Of a DNA stretch of 64,000 bases, positions 8,882 through 17,518 are shown one piece after another. Each line of letters begins with the position of its first letter. Within the stretch, counting starts at the first letter, position 1. The notes below the pieces were generated by a model that made no database searches, had not been told where the DNA came from, and saw nothing but the letters and a program-made list of their open reading frames with translations. The translations under genes and the position numbers were made by a program. The DNA lies in assembly GCA_965372405.1 (NCBI GenBank), contig CBDVCE010000017.1:5315-69314 (forward strand), in the 5' to 3' direction. The DNA is from Sunxiuqinia sp965372405. GTDB lineage: Bacteria; Bacteroidota; Bacteroidia; Bacteroidales; Prolixibacteraceae.

Positions 8882-11263
8882 CTAAAATGAAAGGGTAATT
8901 CCTGTCATTAGATTTGCTCCTGCCTGAGGATAGTAATAAGCCCAGGTGTAATCTACTCCACCATCATACCAGTGCCCGCCGTATGCGTTATTGCTATATT
9001 TCTTATCCAGAATATTATTGATTTGTACAAACAAAGAGATATTATCAAATACCAATCCCTTGAATTGATAGTCAAATCGCATATTATTTACAAAATAGGA
9101 ATCAATTTTACGGTCTTCACTGGAGGTATTATCGAAATGCTGATCGCCAACATACTTACTAATAATTTTAACACTAAATTTCTCACAAGGAGAAACAGTT
9201 AAGATGCTACTCGCAATTACGTTTGGAGAATAGGAGATATCGGTATCTCCCATGTTACCATCATCACCTGCACCTGGAGTATTATCTACATAGTCTAAAA
9301 TCTTATTTCTACTCAAGGTCAAATTCGCGTCCCAGTTTAAACACTTCAAAATTTGCAAACCGCCAACGAACTCAATACCTAAACGATAACTTTTATCAAC
9401 ATTGGTCATGATGCTACTTCCAACATTGTTCTTCTCCCCTGTTGCAACAAGTTGATCGCGGTAATACATGTAATAAATATTTGCTCCAAAAGCAGCTTTT
9501 GTTGATGAATATTTATAGCCAAGTTCATAATCGTACAAAGATTCTGATTGTGGTGTTGATGAAGGATCACCCTTTGCTTCTTTAAAGTTTGTGCGAGTTG
9601 GCTCACGATGCCCCACTCCTAATGAAAAGTAAGTTTTGTGATTAGCATCAACATCATAGAAGAAACCAAACTTTGGATTAAAGAAATCGAACTGATGTGA
9701 CTGCTCCAGAGAAATCAAATCATCATCAATACCTGTCATATCATAATTGATTCGTCGGTATTGCAAATCTCCGTATGCATTTAACTTTTCAGTAAGCTGA
9801 TAGTTCAATTTCCCAAATACATTGAAATCAATTTTCTCTCCAACATTAAAATACCACTCGTATCCATTCTGAATACCCCCATTTTGATTCCAAATAATCC
9901 GTCCGAAATGATCACCATCATACTTGTTCCATGCTCCACCAAAACTAGCATCCACTTTATCTTTGGTGTAATTCATTGAGAAAGTAAATCCATAAAAATC
10001 ATTACTTAACCACTTTCTACGAATTAAATCTGTAGATGAAATAGTTTCACTTCCAATTGTAAAATTGCTCAACCCATATTCAGTAAAATCTTCATCTTCT
10101 TTATATTGTTCATAATATCCCTCTCCATCAGTATAATGAAGTGCTGCATTCAGGTTAAGAAAAGAGTTTATCTGGGTTGAATAAAACAACTGATAATGAT
10201 CCTGAAAATAGTTATCTGTTTGGTCTTTATAATATTGCTTATTGCCTAACTCATCGGTATATTCTCCTGCAGGATTGTATCTCCGATCATCATCAGGAAT
10301 TGGATTTCCCCACCAGCTAATTCCAGTATGCTGATCTCCACTAATGATGTTTGCTTTAATGATACTCTTCTCAGTATAATAAGCAGCACTCATAAAAAAC
10401 GACTGATGATCAACAAAAGCATAATCCACATATCCATCTGAATTTAGCTTTGAATAACGAGCATCAACAGTAAATTTTCCATCAATCAGACCAGTTCCTG
10501 CTTTAATGCTGTTTTTAAGAGTTCCAAACGAACCAATTAGACTCTGCACTTCAGCATATGGCTCAGCGTTAAATGTCTCAGTTTGAAAGTTAATGGTTGC
10601 CCCAAATGCAGCTGCTCCATTAGTGGAACTTCCCACCCCTCGTTGAATCTGAACATTATCTACTGAATTCGCAAAATCAGGCATATTTACCCAGAACGTA
10701 CCTTGTGACTCGGAGTCATTTAATGGAACCCCATTGATTGTCACATTAATCCGTGAAGGATCTGTTCCTCGAATGCGTAAGCCAGAATACCCAATTCCTG
10801 TTCCTGATTCAGATGATTGAACAACAGAAGGAGTTAATCCCAGCAGGTATGGAATATCCTGCCCAGCTGCCTGAGCCACAATATCCTCCCTGCTCAAATT
10901 TGAGATAGCCATCGGGGTTTTTGCTCCTGCACGTGTTGCCGAAACAATCACTTCATCTGCTAAAATATTAGAAGATTGCAAAACAAGATCAACTGTTTCA
11001 TCCGAACTTAGCGATAACTCAATACGAGTAGTTTTAAAGCCAATAAATGAAGCGACAAGCGTATAATCACCAGCTTTCAGCCTGGAAAATTTATATGCTC
11101 CATCTCCACCAGCACAAACCCCCTGGTAACTTCTGGCAATAACAACATTTGCACCACTTAACAATTCTCCAGATTCACTTTTTACGATTCCCTGAATTGA
11201 AAACTGAGCAAAACTAAACACAACTGCGCTCTGCAGAAGCATTAATAAAAACAACTTTTTCAT
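8882..11263 (-). CDS. TonB-dependent outer-membrane receptor, probably thiamine-related
   Basis: A 793-residue outer-membrane receptor. It has a signal peptide (KKLFLLMLLQSAVVFSFAQ), a carboxypeptidase-regulatory-like domain (GIVKSESGELLSGANVVI, about residues 22-105), a plug domain (ARAGAKTPMAISNLS ... LRIRGTDPSRINVTING) and a 22-strand barrel ending in the aromatic-terminal GITLSF. A TPP riboswitch sits directly upstream, so the receptor probably imports thiamine or a precursor or phosphate, energised by TonB. The frame stays open upstream to 11386, but that extension reads through the riboswitch; the ATG at 11261-11263 is the real start. No other thiamine gene is adjacent. Confidence 0.93.
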   Translation of the reverse strand: MKKLFLLMLLQSAVVFSFAQFSIQGIVKSESGELLSGANVVIARSYQGVCAGGDGAYKFSRLKAGDYTLVASFIGFKTTRIELSLSSDETVDLVLQSSNILADEVIVSATRAGAKTPMAISNLSREDIVAQAAGQDIPYLLGLTPSVVQSSESGTGIGYSGLRIRGTDPSRINVTINGVPLNDSESQGTFWVNMPDFANSVDNVQIQRGVGSSTNGAAAFGATINFQTETFNAEPYAEVQSLIGSFGTLKNSIKAGTGLIDGKFTVDARYSKLNSDGYVDYAFVDHQSFFMSAAYYTEKSIIKANIISGDQHTGISWWGNPIPDDDRRYNPAGEYTDELGNKQYYKDQTDNYFQDHYQLFYSTQINSFLNLNAALHYTDGEGYYEQYKEDEDFTEYGLSNFTIGSETISSTDLIRRKWLSNDFYGFTFSMNYTKDKVDASFGGAWNKYDGDHFGRIIWNQNGGIQNGYEWYFNVGEKIDFNVFGKLNYQLTEKLNAYGDLQYRRINYDMTGIDDDLISLEQSHQFDFFNPKFGFFYDVDANHKTYFSLGVGHREPTRTNFKEAKGDPSSTPQSESLYDYELGYKYSSTKAAFGANIYYMYYRDQLVATGEKNNVGSSIMTNVDKSYRLGIEFVGGLQILKCLNWDANLTLSRNKILDYVDNTPGAGDDGNMGDTDISYSPNVIASSILTVSPCEKFSVKIISKYVGDQHFDNTSSEDRKIDSYFVNNMRFDYQFKGLVFDNISLFVQINNILDKKYSNNAYGGHWYDGGVDYTWAYYYPQAGANLMTGITLSF

Positions 11264-11298
11264 TTTTTTGAAAATTTGGTTAATAAATAACCAATGAG

Positions 11299-11326
11299 GT
11301 AGGGAAAATCCTTTCGCGCTCCCTAC
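11299..11326 (-). promoter_or_regulatory. Possible riboswitch expression-platform hairpin
   Basis: On the minus strand GTAGGGA (11326-11320), part of the conserved 3' segment of the TPP aptamer, can pair perfectly over 7 bases with TCCCTAC (11305-11299) downstream. This hairpin would compete with the folded aptamer, a plausible switching helix. There is no strong T-run, so control may act on translation rather than termination. Confidence 0.45.
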
Positions 11327-11392
11327 GCCGGTACTAACCGGATCAGGTTCTTTGAGTATATTCTCAGTCCCATTTTTCAGAGACACCCCATT
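11318..11392 (-). ncRNA. TPP (thiamine pyrophosphate) riboswitch
   Basis: The minus strand carries the conserved TPP aptamer blocks in order: GGGGTGTCTC, then GACTGAGA, then GAACCTGATCCGGTTAGTAC followed by CGGCGTAGGGA. These match the P2-P3 and P4-P5 consensus of the THI element. It lies in the 5' leader of the TonB-dependent receptor gene, 55 bases before its ATG. TPP binding would be expected to turn the receptor down when thiamine is sufficient. Exact ends are estimated. Confidence 0.96.
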
Positions 11393-11407
11393 GCGTAAAT
11401 GTTGCTA

Positions 11408-11440
11408 CAAAGGTAATAGAAAAAATTCGACATTCTCAAA
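11408..11440 (-). promoter_or_regulatory. Promoter of the TPP-controlled receptor gene
   Basis: On the minus strand TACCTTTG (11415-11408) matches the Bacteroidota -7 box TAnnTTTG, and TTTG (11440-11437) lies 21 bases upstream as a -33 box. Transcription would start a few bases before the riboswitch, which fits its 5' boundary. Confidence 0.7.
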
Positions 11441-11536
11441 GCCAACATCACAGCCACCAATCCACAATACTCTCTTACTGGACGTTACGACCAATAAATT
11501 CACAAATAAGTAACATATGAGAAAGAAAATAATAGT

Positions 11537-12181
11537 TTATTCAGAAAGAATTGAGAAGTTCACATCACTTAGGGAAGCTTTCAGATTGTTTAAATTTCTA
11601 TTGCTTTTAACCCCAATTACTCCATTGATTTCTTCTCCTGGCTTAAGAACTTTGTTGGCTAATTGAAAATCCAGTAGCTCCTGCCGCAGATCAAAGTTTG
11701 CTCCTTTTCTGTATTGCTCGATCTTTCCAGCTACTTCTCCAGTAATAAATAGATCTGTATCACCGGAATATTCATCATCATCTTTACTCCATAATGCAGA
11801 TTCAATAAGGAAGGCTGGAAGAAAAAGTATCATCAGCGGGGAAATTCGTTGCCTTACCTTTTTTGCTATCCAATTGTTATGCATTATCTCGATTTGTTCT
11901 CCATCATTTGTGAAAATAACTTGTGACCCATGAATTGTACGATTAGTATTATTGACTAATTTAATCCCAATTACATGAATATTCTTTCTCTTCGCCCATC
12001 GTGCTCCTGCTTTATTGTCAGTTTTCTCAAGCAAATGATCTACATAACTAAAGCTAAAAATCTTATCAAACTGATTTTGAGGAAATGACCAATCCTTAAT
12101 GTTCGAAAGACTATTATGATGAACGGCACAAGAATTAAACAGGAATAAAATCAATAACAGGGCGGCAAATTGTCGATGCAT
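11537..12181 (-). CDS. Hypothetical lipoprotein
   Basis: A 214-residue protein of unknown function. The N-terminus is a lipoprotein signal with lipobox FNSC (mature Cys near residue 18). The mature part contains IHVIGIKLVNNTNRTIHGSQVIFTNDGEQIEI, a beta-rich segment suggesting an immunoglobulin-like or DUF-type fold. A hydrophobic stretch follows in the middle (SPLMILFLPAFLIESALW), then an acidic region. It is probably anchored in the outer or inner membrane. It stands alone between the riboswitch region and the glycosyltransferase gene. No family is recognised. Confidence 0.7.
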   Translation of the reverse strand: MHRQFAALLLILFLFNSCAVHHNSLSNIKDWSFPQNQFDKIFSFSYVDHLLEKTDNKAGARWAKRKNIHVIGIKLVNNTNRTIHGSQVIFTNDGEQIEIMHNNWIAKKVRQRISPLMILFLPAFLIESALWSKDDDEYSGDTDLFITGEVAGKIEQYRKGANFDLRQELLDFQLANKVLKPGEEINGVIGVKSNRNLNNLKASLSDVNFSILSE

Positions 12182-12257
12182 TTTATAATAATATTAAATT
12201 TAACAATATGATTGAAGACAAAACAAAAAGAATGCCAACAACAACATTGTATCGAAT

Positions 12258-13289
12258 TTAATTTGATTTTACTTCACTATATGTTTTTTGCTTCTTAATG
12301 TAGAAATGCCAAATAATACTTCGACATAAGATTTCATCATGCCAACCAGGAGTAGCCACCTTTTTCAAGTTGACTCTCTTTTCTTTTAGGACTCTGAAAT
12401 TTCTGTAAAACGAAAGATGAGCCCTAGGCACACTCGCAAAACCTTTGAAATTCAATTCGCTTAAAAGTTTAAATGCGGCAATCCCGTCCATAATCATGCG
12501 CAGGATGAGCACTTTATAAAACTTTCTTCGTGGTAAATTTTTATATAGCAACCATATACTATTTCTGAAATTTAGATATAACTTTTTCGGATTATCATAG
12601 GAAAGTGTTCCACCCCCAAGATGAAAAACTTTGCTAAAAGGAGTGAACTGAACTTTATACCCCATATTTTTTAAACGCCAGCAAAGATCGATTTCTTCCA
12701 TGTGCGCCCAAAAGTCTGCATCAAAACCTCCAGCCTTGTGAAACAAACTTGATTTTATAGCCATGCAAGCTCCACTTGCCCAAAAAGTGTTGGCAACATC
12801 ATCGTATTGCCCATTATCTTTTTCCAAAACATTCAATATTCGTCCACGACAAAATGGGAATCCTAATTTGTCGATGAATCCACCAGCAGCTCCGGCATAT
12901 TCAAAAGAATCCTTTTCGTGCCAGCTCATGATTTTGGGTTGCACAATTGCAACATCTTCATTTTCATCTAAATGATCAATTATTGGATCAAGCCAGCCAG
13001 TAGTTACCTCAACATCTGAGTTTAAGAGGATGTAATATTCCGCCTTAATTTGCTTTAGCGCTTCATTATAACCTTTTGCAAAACCAAAGTTCTCACTTAA
13101 ATGAAGAATCTTAACATCAGGGAAATTTGCCTCCAAATATGGAATTGAATTATCTGTTGAAGCATTATCTGCAACAATAATTTCGATATCATTCCCTTTT
13201 GAGTGTTCAACCACCGAAGGCAAAAAACGGGAAAGCAATTCTGCCCCATTCCAATTAAGAATAACAATGGCTGTTTTTGGAAAATTCAT
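12258..13289 (-). CDS. Family 2 glycosyltransferase
   Basis: A 343-residue GT2 enzyme of the rhamnosyl/WbbL-like type. The GT-A fold is clear: TAIVILNWNGAELLSRFLPSV at the start, VADNASTDNS, ILLNSDVEVTTGWLDP (the DxD-like motif being NSDVE), then the acceptor-side WASGACMAIKSSLF and HMEEIDLCWRLKNMGY with the catalytic ED-type motif as EEIDLC. The C-terminal about 100 residues are basic with amphipathic segments that may touch the membrane. It probably transfers a sugar from a nucleotide donor in surface polysaccharide or O-antigen assembly. The gene follows the 156-residue hypothetical gene by 14 bases. Confidence 0.9.
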   Translation of the reverse strand: MNFPKTAIVILNWNGAELLSRFLPSVVEHSKGNDIEIIVADNASTDNSIPYLEANFPDVKILHLSENFGFAKGYNEALKQIKAEYYILLNSDVEVTTGWLDPIIDHLDENEDVAIVQPKIMSWHEKDSFEYAGAAGGFIDKLGFPFCRGRILNVLEKDNGQYDDVANTFWASGACMAIKSSLFHKAGGFDADFWAHMEEIDLCWRLKNMGYKVQFTPFSKVFHLGGGTLSYDNPKKLYLNFRNSIWLLYKNLPRRKFYKVLILRMIMDGIAAFKLLSELNFKGFASVPRAHLSFYRNFRVLKEKRVNLKKVATPGWHDEILCRSIIWHFYIKKQKTYSEVKSN

Positions 13290-13303
13290 GCCCGCAAAGA
13301 TAA

Positions 13304-13774
13304 TCAGGAATTTAACAAGCGCGCTAGAATCTTGACTAGGTTTTCTTTTTCTAATGCACTCAATACACTGGTTATCTTTTCAAGCTTATTTTCATCACTT
13401 GAATCAAGGATGGATTTAATTTCTTTAAGTTGCTTTCCCGTTAATTCTTCTTCCAGATATTCCCAAAGTTGATCTGTGGACTTAGCCCTTTCAGGCAACC
13501 CCAGAGTCTCAAGTTCCAATATAGCAGCTTCTAAAATCTCTTTGGCTTGCATTTTTACAGGATCATCCGTTTTTTCATTTCCAGTTGCATCTCGCAAATT
13601 CCAACTGGAATAATCATATTTCAAATCATTAATCAGGCTCACGATTATATGTTGCTGCCCAAAAATTCGAGTCAGAAATAACAGTGTCTGCTTTTTCCAA
13701 GCCTCCAGATCAAAACTTTTATCTTCAAGTTTATGAAGAAGTTTATTTAAAAGTAGAATTTCTTTTTGAGCCAT
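13304..13774 (-). CDS. Hypothetical cytoplasmic helical protein
   Basis: A 156-residue protein without signal peptide or membrane segment. It is rich in charged residues and predicted helix: KEILLLNKLLHKLEDKSFDLEAWKKQT at the N-terminus and SALEKENLVKILARLL at the C-terminus. No family is recognised. It sits between the inositol-phosphatase gene upstream (66-base gap) and the glycosyltransferase gene downstream (14-base gap) on the same strand, so it is likely part of the same transcript. No function can be proposed. Confidence 0.65.
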   Translation of the reverse strand: MAQKEILLLNKLLHKLEDKSFDLEAWKKQTLLFLTRIFGQQHIIVSLINDLKYDYSSWNLRDATGNEKTDDPVKMQAKEILEAAILELETLGLPERAKSTDQLWEYLEEELTGKQLKEIKSILDSSDENKLEKITSVLSALEKENLVKILARLLNS

Positions 13775-13840
13775 ATCAGATGATTTTACTACAAGTTAAT
13801 GATTTAGCAGCTTGCAGCAAAATCTGACGACTATTTTCTG

Positions 13841-14632
13841 TTAACCAAGAAGGCTGTTAACTTTCTGAAAGAATGGATCGAAATAAATGTTGTTACTAGC
13901 CACAATCTCCTTCCCATAAAGGAAATTGCTTCCTCCCTTAAAATCACAAACCTTTCCTCCTGCTTCCTGAATCAGTAAAATACCGGCTGCCACATCCCAA
14001 GCATGAAGTGCATGCTCAAAGAATCCGTCAAAACGTCCACACGCAACATAAGCAAGATCAACTGCTGCAGAACCCATCCTACGCATTCCTCGAGTTTCAA
14101 TCATAAAAAATTCAAGCAATTTGAGATATTCGGATAATCGTTCAAAATTATAATATGGAAATCCGGTTGCCAACAAAACATCCTCATGAGTCGCATTTCT
14201 GGAGACAGCAATTGGGTGATCATTTAGAAAAGCTCCTCCATCTTTCCATGCATAAAACATCTCTCTAAGTCCAACCTCATAAACGACACCAATAATTGGT
14301 TGCTCACCATCAATCAATGCAATAGAAACAGAATGAGGAGTTATTCCATGGATGAAATTTGTTGTACCATCTAAAGGGTCAATCACCCACTTCAGCTTTT
14401 CCCCATTTTCGACAGCCGTTCCTTCTTCTGTAATATATCCAGCTTCTGGCAAAATTTTCTTTAGATCATCAACAATCATCTTTTCAGCTGTCTTGTCAAC
14501 GTAAGTAACCAGGCTTGCCTTGCCTTTTAGTTCAATATCTTCAGATGTGATCTTTTGTCTTTCTTCTCGAATAAACTGTCCAGCCTTTAATGCTATTTCC
14601 TGAACTTGTTTGCAAATATCTTGTAAATCCAT
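13841..14632 (-). CDS. Inositol monophosphatase family protein (SuhB/CysQ-like)
   Basis: A 263-residue member of the Mg2+-dependent, lithium-sensitive phosphatase family. The metal site is visible in ITEEGTAVE (Glu), WVIDPLDGTTNFIHG (the D-P-L-D-G-T motif) and the C-terminal HAWDVAAGILLIQEAGG. GSAAVDLAYVACGRFDGFFE is the usual SuhB-type stretch. It would dephosphorylate inositol-1-phosphate or a related sugar phosphate in the cytoplasm; the exact substrate is unclear in Bacteroidota. The gene follows mtaB by 26 bases on the minus strand and is probably cotranscribed with it. Confidence 0.92.
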   Translation of the reverse strand: MDLQDICKQVQEIALKAGQFIREERQKITSEDIELKGKASLVTYVDKTAEKMIVDDLKKILPEAGYITEEGTAVENGEKLKWVIDPLDGTTNFIHGITPHSVSIALIDGEQPIIGVVYEVGLREMFYAWKDGGAFLNDHPIAVSRNATHEDVLLATGFPYYNFERLSEYLKLLEFFMIETRGMRRMGSAAVDLAYVACGRFDGFFEHALHAWDVAAGILLIQEAGGKVCDFKGGSNFLYGKEIVASNNIYFDPFFQKVNSLLG

Positions 14633-14658
14633 GATTCAATCTTTTGGGTGAAATTCAA

Positions 14659-15960
14659 CTAAAGAAGCTCAACTTCAAAATTTCCTGAGTTATTTATTCC
14701 TGAAAGTTTCACTGGCACCACTTGATTCACCAGCTCCGGTTTAAAGTCGGTTTCCACTCGAATATAATTTTCAGTAAAGCCTGAAAGTCGTTCCTGCCTA
14801 CTTTCATTTTCAAAAAGAACTTTTGCGGACTTTCCAATTGCTTCCTCATAAAATGCCCGAAGCTTTTTTTCTGAAAGTTGAATCAATCTTCGGGTTCGTT
14901 CTTTGCGTTCGCCTACTTCCACTATTGGTTTAATGTCCAGTGCCTTTGTTCCAGGCCGTTCTGAATATGGGAAAGCATGTAATTGTGAAATATCAAGATC
15001 TCTGACGAATTCATAACTTTCTCGGAAAAAATCTGCAGTTTCGCCATTTGTCCCAGCAATAATATCTACACCAATAAATGCATTTGGTAAAACTGACTTT
15101 ATTTTTGCTACCCGCTCAGCAAACAACTCCCGTTTATATTTTCGTTTCATCAGTTCAAGCACATCATTTGAACCCGACTGAAGAGGTAAATGAAAATGTG
15201 GAGCGATTCGTTTGGCTTGTGCTACAAACTCAATAATCTCATCGGTTAATAAATTGGGTTCGACTGAAGAAATACGGATTCGTTCCAGTCCTTCTACTTC
15301 ATCCAACTGATGAAGCAAATCAATAAACTTTTCGTTCGTACTTTTCCCAAAATCACCAATATTCACTCCGGTAAGAATAACTTCCTTAATCCCAGCCTGA
15401 ACAGTTTCTTTTGCTTTTACGATGGTATTTGAGATGGTATCATTTCTGCTTCTTCCACGTGCAAACGGAATGGTGCAGTAGGTACAATAGTAATCACAGC
15501 CGTCCTGTACTTTCAAAAAGCTTCGGGTTCGGTCACCCCAGGAAGCAGCATGGAAATAATCTTTGTTTTTATTCTGAGACTGAAGCAAAACAAATGTTTT
15601 TTCCTTCTTTTTCAGATCACCAAGAAAATCTGTCATCCGAAACTTAGCATTGGTTCCAAGAATATAATCGACTCCATCAATCTTTTGGATAACCTCAGCC
15701 TGCAATTGGGCATAACAACCTGTTACCACAACAACTGCTTCAGGATTTCTTCGAATAGCCTGCCGAATAATATTCCGACTTTTCTTGTCACTTTCAGCAG
15801 TTACCGAACATGAATTTACCACATACACATCAGACTGTTCGTTGTAATCAACACGGCTAAATCCCATCACTTCAAAATGCCTGGCAATAGTCGATGTCTC
15901 TGAAAAGTTCAGTTTGCATCCCAACGTAAAAAAGGCAGCTTTCTTTCCCTTATAATTCAT
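14659..15960 (-). CDS. mtaB: tRNA (N6-threonylcarbamoyladenosine(37)-C2)-methylthiotransferase
   Basis: A 433-residue radical-SAM methylthiotransferase. It has the N-terminal UPF0004 domain with cysteines in TLGCKLN, VNSCSV and VTGCYAQ, the radical-SAM cluster motif CDYYCTYCTIP (C-x3-C-x2-C) and a C-terminal TRAM domain. The opening TLGCKLNFSETS and GRSRN distinguish MtaB from MiaB and RimO. It converts t6A37 to ms2t6A37 in tRNAs reading ANN codons. It is cytoplasmic and binds two [4Fe-4S] clusters. It leads a probable operon with the inositol-phosphatase gene; a strong hairpin separates it from the upstream phoH gene. Confidence 0.94.
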   Translation of the reverse strand: MNYKGKKAAFFTLGCKLNFSETSTIARHFEVMGFSRVDYNEQSDVYVVNSCSVTAESDKKSRNIIRQAIRRNPEAVVVVTGCYAQLQAEVIQKIDGVDYILGTNAKFRMTDFLGDLKKKEKTFVLLQSQNKNKDYFHAASWGDRTRSFLKVQDGCDYYCTYCTIPFARGRSRNDTISNTIVKAKETVQAGIKEVILTGVNIGDFGKSTNEKFIDLLHQLDEVEGLERIRISSVEPNLLTDEIIEFVAQAKRIAPHFHLPLQSGSNDVLELMKRKYKRELFAERVAKIKSVLPNAFIGVDIIAGTNGETADFFRESYEFVRDLDISQLHAFPYSERPGTKALDIKPIVEVGERKERTRRLIQLSEKKLRAFYEEAIGKSAKVLFENESRQERLSGFTENYIRVETDFKPELVNQVVPVKLSGINNSGNFEVELL

Positions 15961-15972
15961 GAATCAATAAAA

Positions 15973-16011
15973 TTAGAGCTGGCAAAATTATAAAAAATTA
16001 GCCAGCTCTAA
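15973..16011 (-). terminator. Rho-independent terminator after the PIN-PhoH gene
   Basis: A perfect 11-base-pair stem, TTAGAGCTGGC (15973-15983) with GCCAGCTCTAA (16001-16011), closes a 17-base A/T loop. On the minus strand it is followed by TTTTATTG. It lies between the PhoH stop at 16064 and the mtaB start at 15960. Confidence 0.7.
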
Positions 16012-16063
16012 TATATCTTTCAATTCACAATAATGATTTGGTAATCAACATATATAAATGACA

Positions 16064-17395
16064 CTATAACAAGTCACTCGCAAGTTCCGCCAAATAGCTT
16101 CGTTCACCTTTTACAAGATTAACGTGAGAGAACAAATCCTGATGACGCATCTTATCCGTCATATATGCCAATCCATTAGATTTCATATCCAAATAAGGAG
16201 AATCAATCTGCATGATATCTCCGGTGAATACCATCTTTGTTCCTTCACCCGCACGAGTAATAATCGTTTTTATTTCGTGTGGAGTAAGGTTCTGTGCTTC
16301 ATCAACAATGAAATATGAATTGGACAAACTACGCCCTCGAATATAGGCAAGAGGGGTAATAATTAATCGCTCTTCTTTAAGTAATTCCTCAATTTTCTGA
16401 TACTCCTGACTCCGAGGGTTAAACGCTCGCTTAATTACAGTAAGGTTATCAAATAGTGGCTGCATGTATGGGCTGATTTTTTCAGCAGCATCACCCGGAA
16501 GAAATCCTAAATCGCGATTACTGAGTGCCACAATTGGACGAGCCAGCAAAATCTGATCAAACTGCTTATGCTGTTCTAAAGCCGCAGCTAAAGCCAACAA
16601 GGTTTTTCCAGTTCCGGCTTTTCCAGTTAACGAAACAAGTTTTAGTTCTGGATTTAATAAGGCATTTAGGCTAAAAGTTTGCTCAGCATTTCGAGGTTTG
16701 ATTCCGTATGCAGTTTTCTTTTCAACACGTACTACTCGTTTTGAAACATTATCATAACGAGCAAGAACACTCGATTTGTTTCCTTTAATAATGAAATATT
16801 CGTTGGGAACAGGAAGAACTTCAAATTTCGCTTCAGCAACGGGAAAAGAACCGCTTTCATAAAGAAGATCAATCAATTGGTCATTAAAAGCTTCAAGCTC
16901 AATGATACTCTTCTCAAAAACCTGTGGATCTTTAATTTTATCATTCTCATAATCACCGGCCAATATCCCAAGTGATTTCGCCTTCATGCGCAAATTAACA
17001 TCCTTACTAACCAGAATTGTTGGTCTTTTGGGGTTTTCTCTTGTGTAATGATCGGCAGTTGCCAGAATTCTATGATCAGGAATGTCTTCAGTAAACGATT
17101 GATTGATCTCCTCACTGAATGGTTTACCTGTAGCGATAATTAGCTTTCCTAAGCCGTTTCCGAGATTGATTCCCCCATTAAATAGGTTCTCACCAACAAT
17201 ATCATCAAGAATTCGCACAAACTCTCTGGCTTGAAAATTAATCGGATCATTTCCCCGTTTAAACTTATCAAGTTCTTCCAAAACAGTTATTGGAATAACA
17301 ATATCGTTATCTTTAAACTGATAGATGCATGAATGATCATGCAGAATTACATTTGTGTCTAAAACAAATATCTTCTTATTCTTTTTTTCTACCAT
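16064..17395 (-). CDS. PIN-PhoH family protein (PhoH2-type RNase/ATPase)
   Basis: A 443-residue fusion. The N-terminal PIN nuclease domain begins KIFVLDTNVILHD and has acidic residues in the usual spacing (RILATADHYTR). The C-terminal PhoH ATPase shows Walker A GKAGTGKTLLALAAALEQ, Walker B YFIVDEAQNLTPHE and sensor MVFTGDIMQID. PhoH2 proteins couple ATP-driven RNA unwinding to PIN-mediated RNA cleavage. The product is therefore probably a cytoplasmic RNA-processing enzyme; its physiological targets are unknown. It ends before a strong terminator and seems monocistronic. Confidence 0.93.
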   Translation of the reverse strand: MVEKKNKKIFVLDTNVILHDHSCIYQFKDNDIVIPITVLEELDKFKRGNDPINFQAREFVRILDDIVGENLFNGGINLGNGLGKLIIATGKPFSEEINQSFTEDIPDHRILATADHYTRENPKRPTILVSKDVNLRMKAKSLGILAGDYENDKIKDPQVFEKSIIELEAFNDQLIDLLYESGSFPVAEAKFEVLPVPNEYFIIKGNKSSVLARYDNVSKRVVRVEKKTAYGIKPRNAEQTFSLNALLNPELKLVSLTGKAGTGKTLLALAAALEQHKQFDQILLARPIVALSNRDLGFLPGDAAEKISPYMQPLFDNLTVIKRAFNPRSQEYQKIEELLKEERLIITPLAYIRGRSLSNSYFIVDEAQNLTPHEIKTIITRAGEGTKMVFTGDIMQIDSPYLDMKSNGLAYMTDKMRHQDLFSHVNLVKGERSYLAELASDLL

Positions 17396-17518
17396 AATTA
17401 TAGTTTTAGAGTTCTTTAAATGTAGGAAAAAATGGATGAAACAGATATGATTATTTGTTAAAATATCCCGTAAATTAGCCGTTTGAAATCATACTAAATG
17501 TTAAATATCTGATAACGA

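Noticed and set aside
11264..11386. N-terminal extension of the TonB receptor frame up to 11386
   Set aside because: These codons read through the TPP riboswitch and the expression platform; the ATG at 11263 starts directly at a signal peptide.
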